A DNA stretch of 64,000 nucleotides from Dermatemys mawii. Its lineage: Eukaryota; Chordata; Testudines; Dermatemydidae. Shown here in pieces: positions 12,565-24,800 of the stretch (its first letter is position 1; every line of letters begins with the position of its first letter). Made by a program: the position numbers and the translations under genes. The notes below the pieces were generated by a model that did no database searches, had not been told where the DNA came from, and was given only the letters and a program-made list of their open reading frames with translations. The stretch lies in the NCBI GenBank assembly GCA_007922305.1, contig ML677358.1, forward strand, positions 12,665,343 to 12,729,342, given 5' to 3'.

Positions 12565-12572
12565 GGCTAGAT

Positions 12573-13599
12573 CATCTCAATCTCCAGCACATAGTACTGA
12601 ACTGATTACTGGCAGAGTCCATTGCAGCTGCTCCTGGGGAGTGTTAATTAGCACTAGGGACCTGCTCATAGTGTAAATGCATCGTTGAGAGCCACAGAGC
12701 TATACAACGTGAAGGTAAATCCAGGGACTGAAACCATTTCACTACTAATAGGAAAGTGCATAGTACAGCTGATCTAAACAAGGGGTTACTACATGTGCCT
12801 AGCTGGTGATTTTCAGATTCTAACTTGTCCATTTTGAGGGTTTGTTTTAAACAACAGGAGCAAGTCAACAACATTATAGATTCATCTCCTGAAAAAAATG
12901 GCATTAGCAAATATATAAACAGAGCTGCCTTTAAACCCAAGACAGAGAAAACAGCTCCTGAAATGACATTTCCCCCCAAACAGCTGCGTCGATTTAAATT
13001 AAATTTGGTTTAAAGAAAATTACTCTCCAATTGAGATTTTATATGTCAAAATTGAGCCTGAAACAAATGTTTAGAGCCAAATTCCTGGAAGCCCAGGATT
13101 CCTAATGGAAATAAAGATAAGCATCAGAGCAAGATTACTGGCTGCGCTCCCAAATCCACAATAAAAGACGTGTGTGCACAGGAGCAGAGTGATAACTGTC
13201 TATAAATAAAAGGATATTGCACTGTCAAGATTTTGGAACTGGAGTCAGAGCAGCAAGAAATGAACAAAACCTTTGGTGAAATGCCAGCTATTTCCTTGTT
13301 AGAAGGCAACACGAGCACCTACAAACTGGATCCACAGGGCACTTTGAAACAGGTGTTTGGGAGCCAGAGAAAGAAACAAGCGTTTCCCAACACACACCCC
13401 TCCAGCCTAATTCAACAACCTCAGTGCTACCGGGACTGATCCCCCTTCCCACCTTTGATGTAACTACATCCAATCAGCCCCTAGCTATTGGAGATCCTCC
13501 AGCCCCACACAGTTCCCCAGGATTTCTCACGGTCGTTCAGCTCGGAGGGCAGGTTCCCCTCCAATCTCCCCATCTCTCCGGCCACACAGGAAAAGCCAT
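12573..13599. other. Sequence flanking the CpG island; no gene recognised
   Basis: AT-rich to about 13.3 kb, then rising GC towards the island. Short open frames only. Confidence 0.5.
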
Positions 13600-14570
13600 C
13601 GCATCCCTTTGCCAACCGGCTTCGGGCTACATCATCCATCGATGGAGAAGCGCGGCGCGGGACCCAAAGTTTACCTTCCCCGCCAGATCGCTCCTGAAAG
13701 CGGATCCGTCCACACGCTTAACGATCTCGAGATCTTCGTGCGCCCCGGGCTGTAGATGTCCGGCCTCTCTGCGTTACTCCTCTCCTGGCTGGTTTGCAGA
13801 AGCACCCCGCGCCCCAAAGCAGGGCTAGGAGAGCACTCAAAGGTGCAGGGCAACCTCTTCGGTCACGGTTTTGTGAGGCAGCCCAAGCCATCTCTGCAGC
13901 CCCGCAAACGTGCATTTAAAGCCCAGGACAGGGCAGCTCCATCCTGCCACGTCTGCGGATGCTTTTGTATTTTTGTGGCTTTTTAAACCCCAAAAAAGCC
14001 CGTGATCGGCTCCAAGGAGCCCCGCACCGGGGAGGGCGCTGGAGGTGCCGGTGTCCCGGAGAGCCGCAGATGCCTCCAGGCAGCGGGACCCTCCAGCGCG
14101 GAGAGGCGGACGCCGGCGCGCCCGGACGCGGCTTGTACTCACCGGAGCTCCGCGCGGCTTATCCCCCGGCTCCAGCCCATCGGAGAGAGCCCCGAGCGGG
14201 CTGGATCCCCGGGGCTCGGCCGGCCGCGCTCCCCAGCCCCCTGCCGGGCTCCCCGCAGCGCAGCTCCCCTCCGCCGCCCCCAGAGCCGACGAGGGACCCG
14301 CTCGCATCCGCCCGCCCGCTGCCGAGTGGCCGCCGCCGGCTCCGCGCGGCGCCTCCCAGCCCGGCGAGCCTGGGACGCAGCGGCGGGGGCGGAGAGCGCC
14401 GCCTGGCCGCCGCGCTGGGGAGCTGGGGGGGCTTAGCCCCCTCCCCGCCTCGCCCACCCCACCCCACACGGCTTCCAAGGGGGGGCGAAGAGCGCCGCTT
14501 GCTCGGCCCCCAGGCTGCGGGGGGGACCCCGCCCCGCCGGCCCGGGGGGAGGGGCACTAGGCAGGGGACA
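13600..14570. promoter_or_regulatory. CpG island, probable promoter
   Basis: This is the only stretch in the window with dense unmethylated-type CpG content. The 60 bases from 14,281 contain at least ten CpG dinucleotides, whereas flanking DNA is CpG-depleted. GC-box-like motifs occur, such as 'gccccgccggcccggggg' near 14,530 and 'cgggggcggag' near 14,382. Open frames on both strands across it (up to 213 codons) are the usual product of stop-poor GC-rich DNA, so I do not call a protein. In vertebrates such islands usually mark transcription start sites. A consensus minus-strand splice donor lies inside at 14,137-14,145, which suggests a first exon transcribed leftwards. A plus-strand or bidirectional start is also possible. 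The gene identity cannot be read from this exon. Confidence 0.8.
14137..14145 (-). promoter_or_regulatory. Candidate first-exon 5' splice donor (minus strand)
   Basis: Read on the minus strand the sequence is CCG|GTGAGTAC, a near-perfect donor, with the exon ending at 14,143. It lies in the middle of the CpG island, as expected of a short first exon. The frame starting with ATG at 14,478 (minus) runs 112 whole codons to this junction, but its composition gives no support for coding, so the exon may be 5' untranslated. Confidence 0.5.
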
Positions 14571-17500
14571 GGTGCAAGCCCCCTATCGTGATTGCACCCC
14601 CCTGGGCCTTAGTTGCCTGCCTGGAGGGACAGGGTGCCTGTCCCAGGTGGGTGGGAGAGAGGGGAGCCCTTGTGCCGGGGGCTTGGGGCTGGAAGCAGCT
14701 GCTGGTGTCTTTGGGGAGCAGAGAGTCTCCCCCCGGGCGTTCCCAGGCAGCGGGGGGCACCCACTCCAGTCCAGAGGAGTAAAGAGGCAGGAAGGGCCTG
14801 TGCCTAGTGTGCCAGGGCAGGGAGCAGCCCCGTAGGAGGCTAGGGCAGCACAGCGAGTCCCCAGTAGAGTCAGAGGCTCCCTCCTTGGCAAGTGGGGCTG
14901 GCAGTTGAGCTAAGCAACCTGGGAGTTTGGCTACTGTGCAGGGTTAGTGCAGCAGGCTCAGAGGCCAGGCCAGGCCCGGGGGCCTTCTTCACAATGCAGA
15001 ATCCCTTGCTGGAGGGGAGCTGCCGGGGTAGGACATGACAGGGAGGTGAGAAAGACACACACTGAACCTTACAGCTCCTTCTGCCAGCCTCCCCTTGCAG
15101 GGATGAGGAAGAGAGTTGAAAACCCTGCCCCCTGGCTGGGCCTGAGCACACAAGGGGGGAGAATAATGATCAGATTTTTTTTTTTTAAGTTCACATTCTG
15201 TTAAAAATAGATATAGAGACAAGGGCAGCAGCCCTGGCTTTCCGAAGCACTTCCAGTAGCGTGGAGCAGTCTTGGTAAGGCCAGTTTAGTGCTGGAGAAA
15301 AGGTTCAGCCCTGCAGTTCACTGTCTAGAGAACAGAGGCTGCCAGTGCAACGGGCCCCTATACTCTCCCTCAGCTCTGAGCACAAGGGACTAGCTTCCGG
15401 GATCAGTCCAGACCCTATTTCAATTCAGGCCCGGGTCTCTCTTTAGAGACTGCCGACAAGAGCAGTCCACGTATAGGGTGTAAACGTTAGAAAATGAGCC
15501 AGACACACTAATTGATTTCACTAGGCCAAGCAGCCAAGGGCGGGTAATGACTTCTGGGCAGTCCTGATTTGGAGCAGATTTCTTTCACCGGACAAAGGGG
15601 TGAAGTGCTCCTGGTTCTCATTTTTCTGAGCCACTTTCTGAGCTGGAAGGGGACTATATAAATAATAAGAAGCCTTAGCCAAGGGAAAAGTCCCCAGCCC
15701 TGGGCCACTGAGGCCCCCTGTACAAACACTAGCAGGAAGGGCGTGTCTGGGACAGGGCAGGAGCTTTCATACTGCAAGTGACTCCTGAGAGTCAGGGTTA
15801 ATTCAGGGTGCAGAGCGACCATGCGGTAGCCCTGGTGAGGCTGCCTTAAGCAGGGCAGTTTCTGGCTACTCTGGGCTAGTAGCCCCTGGGCTGCGTCTCC
15901 TGGAGAAGCCCAGAACTTGCACTTTTACTTAAAATGTCAGCACCGTGCATTGAAGACAGAATGGAGCCAAATATCAGGTCTAAACCTCAGTCACTCTCCC
16001 AAGCTGTTTACGGGCTTTAATGAGAAGATGTACATTGTGATCGTTATTCCACACACACACCAGAGGGACAGAAGAAATAACGCAGACTCTGGGTGATCTA
16101 CACTAACGTGCAATCCTCTGCTTAGGGATCTTGCAGCAGGAAGGACGTAAAATGCTGCTACTGGCCCTGGCGCAGTGCACCTGCCCCTCCATGGCCGTGG
16201 GCTTTAGGCTGTGCTCTGTAGGTAGCGGAGGGAAGAGGGTTGTACAAGTGAGGCTCTGCACCTACATTTCTGGGCCAAAAATACCCTTCATGGCTGCTAC
16301 TGTCTGCGCATCCCCACCCTCGCCCCTCTCCCAAGTTGAGTAAGGAGATGACTTGTGACTCCACAAGGGATAAGGATCCCCAACACTCAGAAGCTATGGG
16401 ATGAAGCCAAAGTCTCTTAATGTTTTCAGTCCATTCCTCTCTGAATCACATCATAATGGATGGTCCCAGAGAAGCTAACTTTCCATCATAGACCCATTCT
16501 GTTTCCCCTCCCCCCCAACGAGGATCTTGTCCTTCATTTTTTAATATACTGTTTTTTCATACATGTGCTAGAAAGAGCAGGCAGGGTAGAGACAAGGGAC
16601 ATATAGGTTACATAAATAGGTTTCTCTGAACATTATACCACATTCTCAAAGATGTTCTATTCTAGCTACCCCTTAAGAAGTTCTATCACAAAGGTTTCCC
16701 TTGGAAGTGAAAGGCAGGAGAACTTCCCAGACAGACAGACACAGTATCAATGATATTGGTCTAGCACCTGATAACAAAATGGAAATAATGGTTTTAAATT
16801 TTGCTTTCCGAAAAGAGAAAAGCCAGTGGATCCTATGCTATTAAAAACAACAAAAAGTTTCTTTTAGTGCACAAATTAGGGTTTTATGATCAGTTGTCAG
16901 TTGCAACAAGCATCACACCAGGCTGAAAGATTCTCAATTGCTTGAATTTTAATTTCTTTTTGCTAGAAGAAAAAAATGGTAATTTTGACTGTTACAGTCA
17001 TCCAAAAAAGTGGTCACGCACCTCTGAACTCTGAGCAGTTCATAAGAGCTATTGTAATTTATGAACTGCTTAAAAAACCTGTTAAAATTCACATAATAAA
17101 TGTGGCATGCTTCCACATAATGAATTATAAATCTTATGCACTCTCCTTGACACATACACACAGTTTATACATATAGGAAACATGGTACATGTCATCCCAT
17201 TACTTAACTATTTTATTTAACTCCTCCACTTTTCTATGAATTTGTATCTGCTCTTTTATTTGTTTATCTGCAGAATTAACTGGATTTAATAATCTTAAAT
17301 ACAAAAATGACAGTAAAAGTGTAGAGCCTGCCTTAAACTGATATATAGAAGAAAGCAATTCATGGTTGGCAATGCTAAACAGTTGTAGCACAGTGCAATG
17401 GCAGTTAACACAAACTGTATAGAATCAGAAGTAAAATGGAGCACATTCTTTTCAGATGACATGTTCCCCATAAGAAACACCTTGCTGTAAAAAAGGGAAT

Positions 17501-19111
17501 TGTTACATTCTGTTTAAAAATGTAGATTTTCTGTTTCACAATTTCTTTTTTTTCTTAATCTATTGGGATTGTCAGAAAATTTTCTCAACCTCAGATTCCC
17601 TTTCTCCCTCCATCCTCTTCTGCTCTTTCCTCTCCCCTCCCTTTTCTTCCCCCCAGGAGAAATCCTTACCCTCTTCCCCCACCAAAAAAAGGCAAAGAGC
17701 CCAGGATGAAGTGGCCGCAATGCAGTTCTGCTCCATGGGTGAGTGATGAAGCAAGAGGGCAGGATTGGTGGAACCTAGAGTTCATAAGTGCTGTCCAGAG
17801 AACACTGCTCTATGTACACAGCTAAAAGGGATATTTGGGGGTAGGAGGATAAGGGATTCCTGGCAATGTGAATCCACTGTCCATTCTTCTGTGCAGAGTG
17901 GAAGTACAATGGCTGCAGGCCTGGGATTTAGTTTTCCCCTAGACCTTTCCCAGCACCCAGCCAGGTTACTTTAGCTGTCTGCTGGGAATAGGATTTAGCT
18001 CTCAGTTGTTGACTGCTACCAAGAGTTGGAGGGGGAAGAAGAAAGTGGGTACATGCTGTATTTCATGGGAAGGGTACAGCTGTCTCATGGCTATGTTCCT
18101 CAGCCGTGTGTCACCCAGTGTGTTCTGACCTGCAATGCAGACATCAAACTGTGAAGCCGAGTCTTAATAGCATGCTTTTCCATCAGGGATTAGACAGCAT
18201 ATCTTCCACAGAGCAAATTTTGGCATTTTACAGCTATGCCTATGTGGAATCACCATTACTTTCATCCTGTCCTGTTTGATCATCTGAAAATCTGTTTTAT
18301 GCCCTTCCTAGCAGACTGTCTTGCACAAAACTACAGTGAGGAAGCAGCAAAAAGAATGCCAATCAACAGCTCATAGGAAGTTGTAGTCTTCTTATAATTG
18401 CATTGTTTAAACATTGATTTCCTCTTCTGTCAGGAACCTGATCTTTTTTTAAAATACATGCACTGCCCATTGTCTTTGTGACAGAGACCAGCGATGTGTA
18501 TTAATTACTCAATTGTCATGTAGTAAGTACTACAGAGTAATTTGATTGAAGATAATTATGATTTTTAAATTGCAGCAAAACATCTATTTTTATTCATTTT
18601 TAACAAGACACTTGTGAGAAAGAAGGAAAAAAATAAATACAAACTAGTTATGAAATAAAGTGATAAAATTGAGATGTTCAGCAAAGTTACACCACATACA
18701 TAAATTAACTGGCCAAAAATATACAAAACATTGTAAAAAAGTATTTTCAGAAGTAGTCAGAAATATCCAAGAGCCAATATTTTAGTCTCTTCTTAGTTCT
18801 GCATTTTAAAAGCAGCACTTGTTGGTATTAGCATTGAAAGGGCTAATCCCCTGGTTTAACACAGTTTTGTGACAGTGATGTTCTAGCATCCCTCATCCCC
18901 AGGAAAGGAAGGTGGGAGAATACATGTAGCAATAGAGCATGTATCTCTGCCTCCGTTCTGTCTCCATCTCCCCGCTCAAATGAGCTGCCAGGGAGGGAGC
19001 TTATGCAGAGACTGTCCTTTAGGCTGCCAGGTATCCAGCCCTCTCCCCTTGCTCAGCACAGCCACATCTGTTCTGCTGCCACCAAAACATGGATTTGTCC
19101 CTTTGCCACTG
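14571..19111. other. Island shore, then plain AT-rich DNA; no gene recognised
   Basis: GC content stays high to about 15.15 kb, with donor-like plus-strand sites ('cccag|gtgggt' at 14,647). It then falls. 16.4-18.9 kb is AT-rich without recognised transposons. A CAGACAGACAGACA run lies at 16,725-16,741 and a pyrimidine-rich tract at 17,595-17,660. No supported exon. Confidence 0.45.
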
Positions 19112-19119
19112 TCTGAAAA

Positions 19120-19375
19120 CAGGGCCATCCCACAACATTTTGGCACCCGAGGCGGGGAGCTCAAATGATGCCCCCATATCCCCTCGCTTGGGCCAAAACT
19201 TGGAAAGGTCTCTCGTGCCCTCCTTCCTCCAGCACAGCACTCCACCATCTCTGTACATCTAGTGCAGAGAGAACACATATGCACCAGCAGCAGACAATTT
19301 TCTACACTCTGGGTCCTGGTGGCGTTCCCCTGCAGTCTGGCACCTGAGGCGGCCACCTCAGTAAGGTCAGCCATG
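19120..19375. mobile_element. hAT-like short element, 256 bases
   Basis: It is flanked by a perfect direct repeat, tctgaaaa (19,112-19,119 and 19,376-19,383; the match extends to ten bases as gtctgaaaac). It begins 'cagggccatccc' and ends 'ggtcagccatg', short imperfect inverted ends. 'ggcacccgaggcggg' and 'ggcacctgaggcggccacctca' near the two ends are a direct subrepeat. Non-coding. Confidence 0.75.
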
Positions 19376-19383
19376 TCTGAAAA

Positions 19384-19961
19384 CCAAACACAGTTCTCTT
19401 GATGAAGGAAGGAAAGCAAGCAAGCTGGCAAAAGGGGATATTTTCATCCTCAGCCTCTGAACCTAGGCTCAAATATATTCTGCGACAATACTGACTGGCT
19501 CTCTGATAATTCGCACCTAGAAATCGACTGACATAGCTGCTTCCCTGAGCCCACCCCCCTCCTGCCCGCGAAGAAATTCTTGGTTGCAAAGTCAAAGTTG
19601 CAGCAGTTAATAGTATTCTCCCTGGGAGAACTTCCCCCTGCTAGTTTTGAGTTAATATTAAAATGACTGGGCAATTATCCAATCAGATTGCTTTTGTGCA
19701 CATCAGTTTATTTTATTTGCTTTGTAAATTGAGCCCATCACTAAATCTCTAGCTCTGCGCATAAATATGACAGGGAAAGAACATGTTGACCAGTGCCAAC
19801 TCAATGCAGCTCCTTAAACATCTCCTCAATGCATCCTCCTCCTCAGGCAAAAAAGCCTAAGGAAGTTGATGAGGCCATAAACTCATTCGTTCTTAGACCA
19901 GCAAGGGGAGTGAATTTCAGTCAAGGGCTCTTCCCCAAGAACTCTCAGTCAGCCACTATGG
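19384..19961. other. No gene or repeat recognised
   Basis: Short chance frames only. Confidence 0.5.
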
Positions 19962-20242
19962 CTTGGTCTACGCTAGGGGGAGGGTTCAACCTAAGATACA
20001 CAACTTCAGCTACGTGAATAGCGTAGCTGAAGTTGGTGCATCTTAGGCCAACTTACCTGCTGTCCTCACGGCGGCAGCGGGCTCCCCCATCGATTCCAGC
20101 TTGCGCCTCTTGGCAAGCTGGAGTACCAGAGTCGACAGGAGTGCCTTTGATGATCGATTTATTGTGTCTTGATGAGACGATAAATCGATCGCCAAAAGAT
20201 CGATCACTACCTGCCGATCCGGTGGGTAGTGAAGACATACCC
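19962..20242 (-). mobile_element. Second copy of the two-hairpin MITE (inverted relative to 4,486)
   Basis: The left end 'cttggtctacgctagg' and right end 'gtagtgaagacataccc' carry the same family termini. Hairpin one (19,990-20,047) is 'ctaagatacacaacttcagctacg' with its complement. Hairpin two (20,152-20,190) is 'gatcgatttattgtgtc' with 'gagacgataaatcgatc'. The order of the hairpins is reversed relative to the first copy, so the element lies on the minus strand. No coding potential. Confidence 0.8.
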
Positions 20243-21380
20243 GATCAGAGTCCAGGTCAAAGACCTCAAAGCAAAACCAGTCCATTGTGATGGCAGAAAG
20301 GACAAGAGCAAGCTCGAAGGCAGCCAATAACCACAAGCCACACAGAGAATTCATAGATCAAACACAACACCTTGAACTACACCCAGAGCAAACACATTGG
20401 ATGTTGATGAATGGGTGTGATGTATTCTCTACTAATTATATAGGTAGCTATAGTGATATGCTGCCAAATTTTTAACAAATGAATCTATCAACAAATTTAA
20501 AGCCATAGTCCATGAGAGAAGCAATGTTCCCTGAGTAATGTACTCTCTGCCCACAAAACATCTCCGACTCCATACTCATTTCCTCATCAACAACAGCAAC
20601 CCCCTAGTAATTTCGTATCCAATTCCATCAGTCCTACAACCCTGACCCCGTCAGTATCTCTTGCCCCATTGTGCTTCCCCCTCCTTAGCATCTCATGGAG
20701 GATTCCCTACCTGCTTGGTAGCTATTCAACATGGCAGCAGCAGTGGTAGCAGTTGGGTACTTCTGGTGACTTTAAGGTGCATGTAAGGGGGATGGCTCAT
20801 CTGCATGGATCAACTGCAGGGCAATGGGATTCCAAAGGAGTTTCTCTGTGTAAACCCTTGTCCTCTTCCCCCACACCCCCCGTCCCTATATTGTTGTTTC
20901 TCTCTTAATGCACAGTATCTATATGGCAAACACTGGATAGCTTAACCCCACAATATTGCAATGCTTGCTGGCCTGAGGAAATAGGTCTATGGGGGAAAGG
21001 GAGAAGTTGTACTGCTTTACAAATGAAGGATCTTTAGACCTTTGAATCAGACAAGAGAGCACTTGTTATTCCAAGCGGGACAGCTTCTGCCAGATGGGGC
21101 ATTAGTGAGATAGGACACAGAGCAGGATAGTGAGTGAGTCTGCAACAGCCTTCACTAAGGGATTCTGCTCAGTGGCAAAATTCCTATTGACCTTCTGATA
21201 CTAGAAAATGGCCTGAATGAGGTGGCAGGGCTATATTTTGGGGGGAGCAGAGAACTAGTGTGTTCATTTGGGGCAAGACGGGGGCCTAGTTTTTTTGTGA
21301 CCAGTAAGGGTCACATTAGGGTCACAGGAACATTAGTATTTAACCTGGTAGCTTGGAGAAACCACAGCACCGTGACACTC
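20243..21380. other. No gene or repeat recognised
   Basis: Plain sequence. Short open frames only. Confidence 0.5.
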
Positions 21381-21882
21381 AGGCTACATCTACACTTGGA
21401 GCCAGGTGCGTCATTCCCAGCACAAGCAGACATACTTATGTTAGCTCTCATTGAGCTAGCGTAATGCTGACAGACGCCAGTTGTCTTGGACCAGGATCAA
21501 ACCTGGGAAACCTCCGGAGCTTAATGCATGAGCCTCTCTACTATATGAGCTAAAAGATACCTCCTTTAGTCAAGGCTGTTGCAGATTCACTCACTAGCTC
21601 GTCTAGCTGCCACTAGAGGGGGGACAGAGTGCCAAACCAGTCAGTCCTAGGTTATGCTAGTGCTAAAAACAGTAGTGGAGCCATAACAGAATGGGCAGTG
21701 GGGATCTGCAAGAGGGGCTAACTTCCCTGTCCAGACCCTGCAGGCACATGCTTGGGGCAACTATCCCTTGCCAGTTGTGCTATTACAGCTACTATTTTTT
21801 TAGCGCACTAGCTCCAGGAGAGCTAGCATATGTCTAGTCAAGCTGTGACTCACACTCCCAGCTCCAAGTGTAGATGTAGCCT
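21381..21882. mobile_element. Inverted-repeat DNA element with perfect 22-base ends
   Basis: 'aggctacatctacacttgg' at 21,381 is repeated as its exact complement ending at 21,882, with 22 bases perfect. Beyond the perfect part the arms stay related: 'gcagacatacttatgttagctctc' on the left matches the complement of 'gagagctagcatatgtctag' on the right. The total inverted arm is therefore roughly 75 bases. The interior includes a tRNA-like segment (21,485-21,556). No transposase frame. No clear target duplication. Confidence 0.85.
21485..21556 (-). repeat. tRNA-like pseudogene/SINE-head segment inside the DNA element
   Basis: On the minus strand it reads 'tagctcatatagtagag' (A-box-like), then 'gctcatgcattaagctc' in the anticodon-arm position, then 'ggtttgatcctgg' (B-box-like). 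The spacing fits a tRNA. The acceptor stem does not close convincingly and there is no intact 3' half, so this is tRNA-derived sequence, not a functional tRNA gene. Confidence 0.55.
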
Positions 21883-24800
21883 AAATTGCTCCTTGCAGAC
21901 AGTTATTTTGACAAAGCCCTTCCATCATCTGTGATGGAAAAACTATTTTCATCCTTACTTATATAAAAGGTCTCTTTGGCTGGATCTTTTCTTCACAGAT
22001 CAGATCCTAATTACTCTCCAGGGCCGAACAATGGTGCAGCTGAGAAGGGCAGAAACAACAAGCTCCATCTCACATCACCGAACAAAAGCCTTCAGTCAGG
22101 GTATTTGCAATAAATACAAGCACCAAGGGAGAGGGCTTCCATTTCCTAACAGTATTACTCTCCAGGGAGTGTTTCCTGTGGAAAGAATCTATTACATCAC
22201 AGCCCACTGGAATTTGTGTTGAGATGGTTTAATCCAAGTTGAAAATCACAATAAATAAGGGGGCTTCAGTTCTTCTGGCTGGACAGAATGTACCCAGTTT
22301 GGGAGCTATTGAGAAACTCGATTGATAAACAGAACTAAACGTCAGGGGCATTCTCATGTAAGGGTGAGGGTCAGGCTGGCTGTCGTTAGCTGGGAAGATA
22401 ACCTGGTGAAATTTGCTACTTTACCATGTGAGAGACACAACTATAAAGGTGTATCTCGTTAATTATCAGGGAGTAAATTCGAACACTGCATGATAAACAT
22501 TCTATTGCTGAGGGACTTTCCTAGGTATTAGGTAAGGGCCTAACTAACCTGAAAGGGGCTTCCATCAGAGCTGGATGAGGTCCTAGGAGAGAAATACCTC
22601 TAAATTCAACCCCTGGCTGGAGGGAAGAGGAGAAGAGATATCACTGACTGAAGTCATGGGCTATGTTACAACTTTTAGATTTTTTGGTATTGGTTGAGGG
22701 GGCGGGTATTTTTGCTGGGTTCAAAACAAAAGGGCCACATCCTCGACTGATGTAAAGCAGTGTAGCTCCCTTGATTTCAGTGCTGGTGGGCAGCAGCTAA
22801 CAAGCTGCTCCAAAAATAGACCATCCATAAAATCAGAAGCATATGCCTGCCTGCCGTCCCACCACAAAAACAAAACATGAATCACAGCTCAAGGGCAAGG
22901 TAAGGGAAATCAGAATGTAAATGGCATAAATGATGAAAAGTAAATTATATTAACTAATAAGAGTTAAAATTTTGTAACAGGTTAAAAAATATTTTACTTG
23001 ATTTGCCCCTTTAAATATTAATTGATCACAGGGAAATGGTGTAAAATCTTGTTTAACAGAAAAATAAGTATTTGAGTTAGAAGCACAGGATACTTTCAAT
23101 TTGACACCTTAAGGCAGAAATGTATTGCTAATGTAATAATTATTAATCTGACCTGAAACAAATCCCATTTAAACAAGAGAGGTGTATAATCCATTGCCCT
23201 TATAAGATTGTCATTGGCAGGAAAGATAATAAATATGAAATAATGATGGGCTGATGAGCCAGTCACGGAATCTGTGGCTGGTACCACTGGGGGAGAGATC
23301 ACTCAGAAGTATTTGGTAATAAGAAAGAAGCCAAGTTTGAAAGTGCAAAATCTATTTTATAAACCACAGTTTCACAGGCATATTGAGTTCAGACCGAATG
23401 ACTAAAATTCCAGTAAGAGGGAATCCCTTGTTAGTTAAGCTTCAGATAAATCAAAATGTCAAGTTACTTATTCCTGCAATGCGACAGTGTGATGTTACAT
23501 GTACTATTCTCTATTCCAGCCAAGACTGGAAGGTGACAGTTCACTTTAATTTACTTTAACTAGTTCAGATTATGTAAACATTAATTTCACACTTCTGAGC
23601 TGAGATAATAGATACTGTCAAAATTATAATTAAAAGAAAAACACATGCACAAGAAGAAAGAGAAAGCTTTTCTGCAGAGCTTTGCTAGGGATAAAGAGAG
23701 AAGCCCATGTTGGCAGGGGATCACATCATATGGATCCTGCAAGAAGAGGAGAGTATGTGTTTTTTTAAAAAATAAAATTTTCTGTTTTCTTTATGAAGAC
23801 AGGCAGTTAGGCTCGTTGTCTGCAATAGAAAGACTCCAGCACCTGGATGGAAGTTGTTTGTGTATTCACGTCCAGTTTGAAAATAATTTCTGTGCCATGT
23901 TCCATCAGAATCTGTTCTCTTCCCATGGGGTTAATTTTTAAACTCAACTCTCATGTGGTCTCCAAAATCCTGCTTTGAAAAAGTCCACTAGTTTAAACAC
24001 AAAATCATGTCGTGCCCCATTCATGCCTACCTCTGTCTTTCTCTCTGGGACTTTATAGCAAGCTCATTACCCTTACTGCAGTATGTTTACACAGTACATC
24101 TACCTATGCTACACAACTCCATCTACATGACTAACATACCAGGAGTCAACGTACCTTAGGTAGAGTTACTTTGAGGGGTGGGGGTGGGGGGTGGGGGAGG
24201 GTCAGATGGGAGAAAAATCTCCGTTGGCTAACCTTACTCTTCTTGTCTGTTAAGAGTGCTAGCTTAGAGTGACCAGCACCCGCTCTGGTATAACCAGTAT
24301 CATCTAGTTCTACTATGATTAATATGCAGAAAACCAAGTGGATGGCAGAAAATTATCTGAATCCTTCCCATGCCATCAAATGTCACACTGGGCACAAACA
24401 AGGCCCTGCCATCTCTGTTAATTATACAGAGAGTCAATTGGCTGGCAAAGTTAATTATGCAGAGTCAAATGAGAGCAAAACAAGTGATTTGGGCAGAATA
24501 ATAGGCTATTAGGCAGTGACAAATAACAAAACAAGTTACAGTGGGAGGGTCATCACACAGGACAGACACTAGATTTTGTAGTAGTAGAGGTTGGCAGAAC
24601 GTTAGCACACACTTGATGAAGCTGCAGAAATATATGCCCCATATCAGCTTCTAGTGGCTGTTCTCAGCTGATTGTAGGGGACGGAAAGATGGCAGCTCTG
24701 CACCGGCTTTGTGGGGATGCAGACTGGATTCTCAAATTGCCTCTGCCACTTAATTACAGCGTGACTTCATGTGCGACACTTAACCTCTCTGCAATGAAAG

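Noticed and set aside
13837..14591. Overlapping open frames of 130-213 codons on both strands in the CpG island
   Set aside because: GC-rich DNA lacks stops. Several overlapping frames on both strands stay open at once, so none is supported.
21485..21556. Functional tRNA gene
   Set aside because: A- and B-box-like motifs exist, but the acceptor stem does not pair and the segment lies inside a transposon.
22755..22898. Exon-like segment between 'tgatttcag' and a strong donor 'gcaag|gtaagg'
   Set aside because: All three frames contain stops, so it is not a coding exon. A non-coding exon cannot be excluded.
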